Below are positions 1-5,667 of a stretch of DNA of 5,771 nt, piece by piece (within the stretch, counting starts at the first letter, position 1; each line of letters starts with the position of its first letter). The position numbers and the translations under genes are program-made. Below the pieces are notes generated by a model. That model made no database searches. It worked only from the letters and a program-made list of their open reading frames with translations, and was not told where the DNA came from. This DNA comes from an uncultured Oxalobacteraceae bacterium (GTDB lineage Bacteria > Pseudomonadota > Gammaproteobacteria > Burkholderiales > Burkholderiaceae): assembly GCA_946479705.1 (NCBI GenBank), contig CAMLHI010000149.1, positions 1 through 5,771 on the forward strand. Direction: 5' to 3'.

Positions 1-3
1 TTA

Positions 4-30
4 AGGGCGAAAAATAATTTTTTTCACCCT
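4..30. repeat. A/T-rich inverted repeat touching the fliC -35 element
   Basis: AGGG (4-7) pairs with CCCT (27-30) and GAAAAA (9-14) with TTTTTC (20-25), with one C/A mismatch (8 and 26) and a 5-nt centre TAATT. The repeat ends on the first base of the -35 element. The T-run lies inside the repeat and GC pairs are at its base, so it does not look like a terminator for an upstream gene. It could be a UP-like element, an operator, or chance symmetry. Confidence 0.45.
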
Positions 31-56
31 CAAGTTCCACCAAACACCGCCGTTTA
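30..56 (+). promoter_or_regulatory. Sigma-28 (FliA) promoter of fliC
   Basis: The -35 element TCAAGTTC (30-37) and -10 element GCCGTTTA (49-56) are separated by exactly 11 nt. Against the enteric sigma-28 consensus TAAAGTTT-N11-GCCGATAA each half matches 6 of 8 positions, including the GCCG core. The same TCAAGT -35 recurs before fliD at the same spacing, which supports the call. Transcription would begin near position 63, giving a leader of about 178 nt. An A/T-rich stretch at 9-24 lies where an UP element would sit. Promoter identity is inferred from the motif and from its place before a flagellin gene. Confidence 0.85.
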
Positions 57-63
57 AGCGGGA

Positions 64-241
64 CCGGTGCGGCAGGCTTGAGTGCCTGACATGAAAATAA
101 ATTCTATTTTCCTCCATCAACTTTTTCAAACTAGCTCCGTTACCAGCTTCAACTGCGGTTTGATTGTCACGGAACAGCGTGGCAGACCAAGGTGAACTGT
201 GGCACCTCGCCCGCCCCGAAATACCTGTTTGGAGAAACATC
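64..241 (+). other. Predicted fliC 5' leader, about 178 nt
   Basis: This is the stretch between the inferred start site and the fliC ATG. It holds a 5-bp hairpin (CAGGC 73-77 with GCCTG 84-88), a perfect 7-bp A/T hairpin (GAAAATA 93-99 with TATTTTC 105-111), and a 5-bp hairpin around the Shine-Dalgarno sequence (226-239). A 34-codon reading frame runs from an ATG at 91 to a TGA at 193-195, without a convincing ribosome binding site. I see no known riboswitch. The leader length depends on the promoter call. Confidence 0.5.
226..239 (+). promoter_or_regulatory. fliC ribosome binding site in a hairpin loop
   Basis: The Shine-Dalgarno sequence GGAGA (231-235) lies 6 nt before the ATG at 242 and fixes the fliC start. 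TGTTT (226-230) and AAACA (235-239) are perfect complements, leaving GGAG (231-234) as the four-base loop. A GGA in a hairpin loop over the Shine-Dalgarno sequence is the usual presentation of a CsrA/RsmA site. The stem is short and weak, so CsrA control is only a possibility. Confidence 0.7.
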
Positions 242-1825
242 ATGGCCGCAAATATCAATACCAACATCGCTTCCCTCAACTCGCAGCGTAACCTGAGCCA
301 GTCGCAAAGCGCCCTGACAACATCGATGCAGCGTCTGTCGTCCGGCCTGCGCATCAACAGCGCAAAAGACGATGCTGCCGGTCTGGCGATTTCCGAGCGC
401 TTCACCTCGCAAATCCGCGGTAACAATCAAGCGGCCCGTAACGCCAACGACGGTATTTCGCTGGCCCAGACGGCCGAGGGCGGCCTCAGCACTGCCGGCG
501 ATCTGCTGCAACGTGTGCGCGAACTGGCAGTTCAGTCGGCCAACGGCAGCAACTCTGATTCCGACCGCAAGTCGATCAACAACGAAGTCACCTCGCTGAC
601 CCAGGAACTGGACCGCGTGGCCAATACCACCCAGTTCAACGGCCAGAACGTCCTCGACGGCAGCCTGACCTCGACCCAGTTCCAGGTCGGCGCCAACGCC
701 AACCAGACCATCAACATCGGTGTGGCGAGCGCCCGCGCTTCCGACATCGGCAACAATACGCTGCCAGGCGGCACGGCTGCCAAAAAGGTCGACGGCGCTT
801 CGATCAGCCAGGCAGTGGGAGGCACCGCCAACAACGTGACCGCCCAAACCCTGCAAATCAGTTCGGGCAGTGGCGTCACGACCAACGTGGCCATCGCGGA
901 CGGCGATTCCGCCAAGAAGATTGCAGAGAACGTCAATGCGCAGGCGTCGAGCAGTGGCGTCACGGCCAAGGCCTCGTCGGTGGCAACGATCTCCGGCATC
1001 AAAGACGGTTCAGTCCAGTTCACGCTGCGCGGTTCGAACTCGATTGCCAACAACGCCAGCTCGCAGGCCGTGACGATTTCCTCGTCGGTCGCCGGCGGCG
1101 ACCTGTCGGCCCTGGCGCAGGCAGTGAATGCCCAAAGCAACGTCACCGGCGTTACCGCCAGTATCAAGCTGACCGCGGCTGGCGCCAAGGAACTGCAACT
1201 GAATCAAGCGGCCGGCGATGACATCCAGATCGCCCTGACGGCCGCCGATACCAGCCTCAGTGCCACTGGCGGAACCGCAGCAAAGTTGCGCGGCGCCGAT
1301 GTCTCCGCCGCGCTCGGCGCGACCCCTGCCGAAAACGGCGTTGGCGTGGACCTGAACGAAACCGGCGTGACCGTCGGTGGCACCGTGACGTACTCGTCGG
1401 ACGCCGGCTTCTCGATCGCCGGCACCGCCGCCGGCACCACCACGCCAGGCACCGCCGGTGACAACCTCACGGTGCTGGGCACCGACGACACCGTCGGCAG
1501 CCAGCTGAGCTCGGTTTCCTCGATCGATGTCAGCACCGTCGAAGGCGCCAACAAGGCCCTGCTGACGATCGATTCCGCGCTGACCGCGATCAATAGCAAC
1601 CGCGCGGCACTCGGTGCGATCCAGAACCGCTTCGCTTCGACCATCTCGAACCTGCAAACGACCACGGAAAACCTGTCGGCTTCCCGTAGCCGCATCCAGG
1701 ACACCGACTTTGCCGCAGAAACCGCGAACATGACCCGCGGCCAGATCCTGCAGCAAGCCGGTACCGCCATCCTGGCCCAGGCCAACTCGCTGCCGAACGG
1801 CGTGCTGGCCCTGCTGCGCGGTTAA
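242..1825 (+). CDS. fliC: Flagellin, filament subunit
   Basis: FliC is secreted by the flagellar type III system and polymerises under the FliD cap into the filament. The product is 527 aa. Residues 1 to about 178 form the conserved N-terminal D0/D1 region, starting MAANINTNIASLNSQRNL. Residues 440-527 are the C-terminal D1/D0 helices, ending SLPNGVLALLRG. The middle (about 178-440) is the variable, surface-exposed part, with two segments resembling the Flagellin_IN motif (about 203-244 and 276-307) and a repeated GGTAAK element (176-195 and 343-361). QRVRELAVQSAN begins at residue 90, the TLR5-contact helix of betaproteobacterial and gammaproteobacterial flagellins. Cys, Trp and His are absent. 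The ATG at 242 is chosen because homology begins there and GGAGA lies 6 nt upstream; the frame stays open back to a TTG at 164, but that extension is unlike flagellin. A sigma-28 promoter precedes the gene and a terminator follows it. Confidence 0.97.
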   Translation: MAANINTNIASLNSQRNLSQSQSALTTSMQRLSSGLRINSAKDDAAGLAISERFTSQIRGNNQAARNANDGISLAQTAEGGLSTAGDLLQRVRELAVQSANGSNSDSDRKSINNEVTSLTQELDRVANTTQFNGQNVLDGSLTSTQFQVGANANQTINIGVASARASDIGNNTLPGGTAAKKVDGASISQAVGGTANNVTAQTLQISSGSGVTTNVAIADGDSAKKIAENVNAQASSSGVTAKASSVATISGIKDGSVQFTLRGSNSIANNASSQAVTISSSVAGGDLSALAQAVNAQSNVTGVTASIKLTAAGAKELQLNQAAGDDIQIALTAADTSLSATGGTAAKLRGADVSAALGATPAENGVGVDLNETGVTVGGTVTYSSDAGFSIAGTAAGTTTPGTAGDNLTVLGTDDTVGSQLSSVSSIDVSTVEGANKALLTIDSALTAINSNRAALGAIQNRFASTISNLQTTTENLSASRSRIQDTDFAAETANMTRGQILQQAGTAILAQANSLPNGVLALLRG

Positions 1826-1845
1826 TCGAGCATGTAGTCAGAACA

Positions 1846-1871
1846 GAAAAGGAGAGGCAACGATCCTTTTC
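1846..1871 (+). other. Hairpin in the fliC 3' untranslated region
   Basis: GAAAAGGA (1846-1853) and TCCTTTTC (1864-1871) are perfect 8-bp complements around a 10-nt loop (1854-1863). It begins 20 nt after the fliC stop codon and lies 7 nt before the terminator hairpin. No U-run follows it directly, so it is not itself a terminator. A role in mRNA stability or in a 3'-UTR-derived small RNA is conceivable but not shown. Confidence 0.6.
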
Positions 1872-1878
1872 CGCTCGA

Positions 1879-1911
1879 TCCCCGGCCGGAGTCATCCGCC
1901 GGGGAATTTTT
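1879..1911 (+). terminator. Rho-independent terminator after fliC
   Basis: CCCCGGC (1880-1886) pairs perfectly with GCCGGGG (1898-1904), extended by a T-A pair (1879/1905). The apex can add three pairs (1888-1890 with 1895-1897) around a 4-nt loop. The U-run TTTTT (1907-1911) follows after AA. It lies between fliC and flaG and ends 3 nt before the flaG Shine-Dalgarno sequence. As no flaG promoter is visible, it probably terminates incompletely, giving abundant fliC message and little flaG. Confidence 0.85.
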
Positions 1912-1925
1912 GTTAAGGAAGCATC

Positions 1926-2297
1926 ATGTCTATCTCACCGATCGGTCAGGGCGCCAGAGGCCCGGAACGCACGCCCGGCACCGACCCCGTCGCCCAGCCG
2001 GCGGCACGCGCCCCCGCCCCCGCCGCCCCCGTGGACAGCCCCAAGGCCGTCCAGCAAGCTGCCGCCGTGCCGAACCGCAAGGAACTCGACGACGCCGTCG
2101 CCAACATCAACAAGTCCCTGCAAAGCCTGTCCCAGGACCTGGTGTTTTCGGTCGACGAAGACAGCAAGCGCACCATCGTCAAGGTGGTCGACCAGAAGAC
2201 CAAGGAAGTGATCCGCCAGATGCCGTCCCCGGAAGCGCTGGAAATTGCCAAGGCCCTCGACAAGGTCACCGGCCTGCTGATCCGGCAAACCGCGTAA
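1926..2297 (+). CDS. flaG: FlaG family flagellar protein
   Basis: The 123-aa product has the FlaG domain in its C-terminal half. Residues 51-70 form a helix, followed by the family signature DLVFSVDEDSKRTIVKVVD (71-89), KTKEVIRQMPSPEAL (91-105) and a closing amphipathic helix ending GLLIR. Residues 1-49 are a flexible Pro/Ala-rich tail, typical of this small family. FlaG has been linked to control of filament length in Pseudomonas and Campylobacter, but its biochemical activity is not well defined. The ATG start is supported by AAGGA (1915-1919), 6 nt upstream. The gene follows fliC after a terminator and shows no sigma-28 or sigma-54 promoter of its own, so expression probably comes from readthrough. 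Another frame covering the same region is a GC-driven shadow. Confidence 0.93.
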   Translation: MSISPIGQGARGPERTPGTDPVAQPAARAPAPAAPVDSPKAVQQAAAVPNRKELDDAVANINKSLQSLSQDLVFSVDEDSKRTIVKVVDQKTKEVIRQMPSPEALEIAKALDKVTGLLIRQTA

Positions 2298-2390
2298 GGA
2301 CACCGTTCCGGCGCCGGCCGCCGTTGTTGCGCAGTTGTTGTCAAATCGCTTCACCCCGTCCTGCGCCAGCGCGCAGCCTGACGGCGCTCG

Positions 2391-2430
2391 TCCCTCCCGC
2401 GCTCCCCCCCCGCCACCCCCCTCCCCACCG
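2391..2430 (+). promoter_or_regulatory. C-rich, G-poor tract, possible Rho loading region
   Basis: Within these 40 nt I count 30 C, 4 G, 4 T and 2 A, including runs of eight C (2404-2411) and six C (2416-2421). Strong C over G bias downstream of a gene without an intrinsic terminator is the classical feature of a Rho utilisation site. It lies between flaG and the separate fliD promoter, where a transcription boundary would be expected. Rho dependence is inferred from composition alone. Confidence 0.4.
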
Positions 2431-2462
2431 GCCAATTCGAAATAGTCGGTAAAACACCCCTC

Positions 2463-2489
2463 TCAAGTACGCTTCAAACGTGCCGATAA
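2463..2489 (+). promoter_or_regulatory. Sigma-28 (FliA) promoter of fliD
   Basis: The -35 element TCAAGTAC (2463-2470) and -10 element GCCGATAA (2482-2489) are 11 nt apart. The -10 matches the enteric sigma-28 consensus at all 8 positions and the spacing is exact. Transcription would start near 2496, giving a short leader of about 27 nt. It makes fliD-fliS-fliT a transcription unit separate from fliC. Confidence 0.93.
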
Positions 2490-2512
2490 GCTTGTATAGT
2501 GTATTTTTCGTT

Positions 2513-2517
2513 GGAGG
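2513..2517 (+). promoter_or_regulatory. Ribosome binding site deciding the fliD GTG start
   Basis: GGAGG lies 5 nt before the GTG at 2523. The frame is open to an earlier GTG at 2499, but that codon is only 9 nt beyond the -10 element, at the predicted transcript start, and has no room for a ribosome binding site. The conserved FliD N-terminus begins at 2523. Confidence 0.88.
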
Positions 2518-2522
2518 TTACC

Positions 2523-5189
2523 GTGGGAATTTCCACTCCGGGCATCGGTTCCGGCCTAGACGTCGATTCGATCGTCACCAAGCTCATGCAGGTCGAGTCC
2601 CAGCCCCTCCAGGTGCTCGACAAAAAAAGCTCGAGCTATGAGGCCAAGGTCAGCGCGCTGGGCGGGCTGAGCGGTGCTGTCGGAACCTTCCAGGGCGCCA
2701 TGGCGGGCCTGTCCTCGCTGTCGGGCTTCAACCAGACCACCGCCACCTCGGCCGACGCCACGGTGATGGTCGGCAGCGCCACCAGCGCGGCCGCGGCCGG
2801 CATCTACGACGTCAACGTGACCCAGCTGGCCCAGGCCCAGTCGCTCGCCAGCAAGGGCGTGGTCAGCGCCACCGCCGCCGTCGGCCTGGGCAATCCGACC
2901 ACCCTGACCTTCCAGCTTGGCACCGTCAGCGGCGGCAGCTTCGGCCTGGCCGCCAGCGCCCTGAGCGCGGGCGTGCAGGCCAGCGGCATCAGCAACGGTT
3001 CCCTGTCGGTCAACGGCACCGTCATCGCCACCGACGCCAGCACCCGCAGCGCCAAGGCACTGGCCGATGCCATCAATGCCAAATTCGCCACCACCGGCGT
3101 GTCGGCCAGCGCCAGCCCCGCCGCCAGCAGCGCCACCCTGTTCGGCAGCGCCGGCGCCAGCAGCTTCGGCACGGTCGACACCAGCGCCGGCACCTACGCG
3201 CTGGCGGTCAACGGCATCCAGATCGCCAGCCAGGGCACCGGCGCCGGCGCGCTCGACGCCGCCGGCCTGGACGCCATCCTGGGCGGCAGCAACAGCGTCA
3301 CCGCCGCGCTGGCCGCGGCCAACATCACCGTCAGCGGCAGCGCCGCCGCCGGCGACCTGGTGTTTACCGCCGCCGACGGCAGCAACCTGTCGATCACCGA
3401 AACCGTCACCGGCAGCGTCAACGGCGGCATCGGCAAGGATAGCGCCACCGCCAACAACGGCTCCGGCGTAACGGTGAGCGCCGGCGTGACTCTCAACTCG
3501 GCCAATGCCAGCCCGATGACCATCGCCGGCACCAACCCGGCCCTGGCCGGCCTGGCCGCCGGCACCGGCGGCGCCTACCTGGGCACCGGCTTCGAGCAAG
3601 ACAATACCCGGATCAGCGGCACCGTCCAGATCGACAGCAGCAACAACAGCCTGCAAGGCATCCGCGACGCCATCAACAAGGCCAACATCGGCATCACCGC
3701 CACCATCGTTTCGGACGGCAGCGCCGCGCCCAACCACCTGATCCTGACCTCCACCAAGACCGGCGCCAGCTCCAGCATGAAGGTCAGCGTGAGCGGCGCC
3801 AACGGCGGGGTGGCCGACGCGGCCGTGGAAGCGCTGCTGGGCTACGATCCGACCGGCGCCCAGAACATGACGCAGACCAGCGCGGCCCAGGACACCAAGC
3901 TCAACGTCAACGGCGTGGCCATCACCAGCGCCACCACCAGCGTGTCCGAGGCGATCCAGGGCGTGACCCTGACGGTCGGCCGGGTCGGGCGCGCCAACCT
4001 GGTGGTGCAGCGCGACAGCGCCTCCGTCAATACCAGCGTGAGCAACTTCGTCAAGGCTTACAACGACCTCACCAAGGCCATCAAGGACGCCACCAGCTAC
4101 AACCCGGAAACCAAGCGCGCCGGCCCGCTGCTGGGCGACCCGACCGTGCGCGCCCTGCAGATGCAGGTGCGCAAGCAGCTCTCGGACGCCGTCACCGGCC
4201 TGGCCGGCGACCTGACCACCCTGTCCTCGGTCGGCATCGCCTTCCAGAAAGATGGCACCCTGGCGCTCGATTCAAGCAAGCTCTCCAGTGCTCTCAAGGA
4301 CAAGCCGGACGCCATTGCCGGCCTGTTCGCCGCCGTCGGCAAGGCCAGCGATCCGCTGGTGGCCTTCAATACCTCGACCAGCAAGACCGTGCCGGGCGAC
4401 TACGCCGTCCACATCACCACCCTGGCCACCCAGGGCACCCTGGCGGGCGACCTGGCGCTGGGGCCGACCACCACGATCGCGGCCAACACCAGCTGGACCG
4501 TGACCCTGAACGAGACCTCGCCGACCACGCCCAACCGCACCGCCACCGTGGCTCTGCAGGCCGGCAATTATTCGGCGGCGCAGCTGGCCACCCTGATCCA
4601 GTCGGCCATCAACGGCACCACCAGCTTCAACAGCAACGGCCTGGCGGTGAACGTCACGGCCGGCACCGACGGCAAGCTCAGCATGGTATCGGTCAAGTAC
4701 GGCGCCGTGTCCAACCTGACCGTCACCAGCAAGACCGGCACCGCGGTGTCCGACATTTTCGGCGGCGCCACCCCGGTGGCGGGGACCGACGTGGCCGGCA
4801 CCATCGGCGGCCAGGCCGCCACCGGCCTGGGACAGGCGCTCACCGGCTCGGCCGGCTCGGCGGTGGCCGGCCTGAAGATCGACGTGACCGGCGGCGCCCT
4901 GGGCGACCGCGGCACGGTCGGCTTCTCGCAAGGCTATGCCTACCAGCTCAACAACTTGGCCAGCAACTTCCTCGGCGCCAGCGGCATGCTGTCCAACAGC
5001 ACCAAGGGATTGACCAAGACCATCAGCGACATCGGCAAGCAGAAGGCGGCGTTTTCCGACAAGCTGGGCGCCATCGAGAAACGCTACCGCGCCCAGTACA
5101 CGGCGCTGGACAAGGCGCTGGCGAGCATGAACTCGACCTCGACCTTCCTGACGCAGCAGTTCGCGGCCCTGACCGCCAACACCAGATAA
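2523..5189 (+). CDS. fliD: Flagellar filament cap protein FliD (hook-associated protein 2), enlarged
   Basis: FliD caps the growing filament and helps fold incoming flagellin. The product is 888 aa, much longer than the roughly 470 aa of E. coli or Pseudomonas FliD. The N-terminal domain begins GISTPGIGSGLDVDSIV and runs to about residue 110. A Flagellin_IN-like segment is at 368-399 (SLQGIRDAIN at 376-385). The FliD C domain starts near 460 and includes GPLLGDPTVR from 534. The C-terminal coiled-coil leg is 826-888 (RYRAQYTALDKAL from 854). Two extra segments interrupt the expected architecture: about 143-349, rich in Ala/Ser/Gly, and about 606-800. The second opens with GDYAVHITTLA (625-635), resembling GIYDVNVTQLA (93-103) of the N-terminal domain. 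Cys is absent. GTG at 2523 is chosen for its GGAGG and for homology. The gene has its own sigma-28 promoter and lies 18 nt before fliS. Confidence 0.96.
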   Translation: MGISTPGIGSGLDVDSIVTKLMQVESQPLQVLDKKSSSYEAKVSALGGLSGAVGTFQGAMAGLSSLSGFNQTTATSADATVMVGSATSAAAAGIYDVNVTQLAQAQSLASKGVVSATAAVGLGNPTTLTFQLGTVSGGSFGLAASALSAGVQASGISNGSLSVNGTVIATDASTRSAKALADAINAKFATTGVSASASPAASSATLFGSAGASSFGTVDTSAGTYALAVNGIQIASQGTGAGALDAAGLDAILGGSNSVTAALAAANITVSGSAAAGDLVFTAADGSNLSITETVTGSVNGGIGKDSATANNGSGVTVSAGVTLNSANASPMTIAGTNPALAGLAAGTGGAYLGTGFEQDNTRISGTVQIDSSNNSLQGIRDAINKANIGITATIVSDGSAAPNHLILTSTKTGASSSMKVSVSGANGGVADAAVEALLGYDPTGAQNMTQTSAAQDTKLNVNGVAITSATTSVSEAIQGVTLTVGRVGRANLVVQRDSASVNTSVSNFVKAYNDLTKAIKDATSYNPETKRAGPLLGDPTVRALQMQVRKQLSDAVTGLAGDLTTLSSVGIAFQKDGTLALDSSKLSSALKDKPDAIAGLFAAVGKASDPLVAFNTSTSKTVPGDYAVHITTLATQGTLAGDLALGPTTTIAANTSWTVTLNETSPTTPNRTATVALQAGNYSAAQLATLIQSAINGTTSFNSNGLAVNVTAGTDGKLSMVSVKYGAVSNLTVTSKTGTAVSDIFGGATPVAGTDVAGTIGGQAATGLGQALTGSAGSAVAGLKIDVTGGALGDRGTVGFSQGYAYQLNNLASNFLGASGMLSNSTKGLTKTISDIGKQKAAFSDKLGAIEKRYRAQYTALDKALASMNSTSTFLTQQFAALTANTR

Positions 5190-5207
5190 TTCATAGGGGA
5201 ACAAAGT

Positions 5208-5657
5208 ATGTTTGGATCCAAGCAAAGCGGCGTCAACGCCTATGCCAAGGTCGGCATCGAGACCGGCGTGATTTCGGCCAGCCCGCACAAGCTGATCGTC
5301 ATGCTGTTCGACGGCGCGCTGGTGGCGGTGAACGCGGCCATCATGCACATGAAGGCCGGCAATATCCCGGCCAAGGGCGCCGCCATTTCCAAGGCCATCA
5401 TGATCATCGACAGCGGCCTGCGCGCCTCGCTCGACAAGAAGGCCGGCGGCGAAATCGCCGAAGGCCTGGACGCGCTCTACGAATACATGGGTGCGCGCCT
5501 GCTGCAGGCCAACCTGAAGAACCAGGTCGACATTCTGGAAGAAGTGCAGCGCCTGCTGGGCGAACTGCGCGGCGCCTGGAATGCGATCGGCGCCGATGCC
5601 CAGGCCAAGCCGGCCACGGCCGCCCGCCCTCCCTCGCCCACCCTCGCCAGTGCCTGA
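5208..5657 (+). CDS. fliS: Flagellin export chaperone FliS
   Basis: FliS is the cytosolic chaperone that binds the disordered C-terminus of FliC, prevents premature polymerisation and delivers it to the export gate. The product is 149 aa, slightly longer than the usual 125-140. Residues 8-40 carry the family signature, with AYAKVGIETGV (11-21) and SPHKLIVMLFDGAL (25-38). The following helices include LDALYEYMGARLLQAN (87-102) and DILEEVQRLLGELRGAWN (108-125). The last 20 or so residues are an Ala/Pro-rich tail without obvious conservation. The ATG start has AGGGGA (5195-5200) 7 nt upstream. The gene lies 18 nt after fliD with no promoter or terminator between, so it is probably co-transcribed from the fliD promoter. 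Confidence 0.96.
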   Translation: MFGSKQSGVNAYAKVGIETGVISASPHKLIVMLFDGALVAVNAAIMHMKAGNIPAKGAAISKAIMIIDSGLRASLDKKAGGEIAEGLDALYEYMGARLLQANLKNQVDILEEVQRLLGELRGAWNAIGADAQAKPATAARPPSPTLASA

Positions 5658-5667
5658 GAGTATGAAG

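Larger units (their letters stand above)
2298..2522 (+). other. flaG-fliD intergenic region
   Basis: No gene is seen in these 225 bp. From left to right they hold a GC-rich hairpin (CGGCG 2309-2313 with CGCCG 2319-2323) without a U-run, a direct repeat GTTGTTG (2323-2329 and 2334-2340), a 6-bp hairpin (CTGCGC 2361-2366 with GCGCAG 2371-2376), a C-rich tract (2391-2430), and then the fliD promoter and ribosome binding site. No classical intrinsic terminator for flaG is visible. Confidence 0.7.

Noticed and set aside
9..24. Terminator of an upstream gene (T-run at 18-24)
   Set aside because: The T-run forms part of the stem of an inverted repeat and is followed by GC pairs, the reverse of an intrinsic terminator.
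200..215. Sigma-54 promoter before fliC (TGGCAC at 200-205)
   Set aside because: The -12 half TTGC is missing at the proper distance, and transcription would start almost on the ribosome binding site.
164..241. N-terminal extension of FliC from a TTG start
   Set aside because: The flagellin family begins at MAANINTN (242), GGAGA lies 6 nt before that ATG, and the extension has no ribosome binding site and no flagellin similarity.
1..426. Minus-strand frame running into the fliC start
   Set aside because: It overlaps the fliC promoter and the conserved flagellin N-terminus and shows no recognisable protein features.
2361..2376. Intrinsic terminator of flaG (CTGCGC/GCGCAG hairpin)
   Set aside because: The 6-bp stem is not followed by a U-run; at most it is an RNA structure upstream of the C-rich tract.
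1910..2452. Plus-strand frame of 180 codons overlapping flaG
   Set aside because: It is Arg/Pro-rich without a domain, in a different frame from flaG, which has clear family motifs and a ribosome binding site.
2556..3737. Minus-strand open frame of 393 codons inside fliD
   Set aside because: Its translation is a Gly/Ala/Val repeat with no recognisable domain, as expected opposite a GC-rich gene; fliD on the plus strand is clearly coding.
4272..5348. Minus-strand open frame of 358 codons across fliD and fliS
   Set aside because: It spans two well-supported genes on the other strand and has the low-complexity Gly/Ala/Arg composition of a GC-driven shadow.
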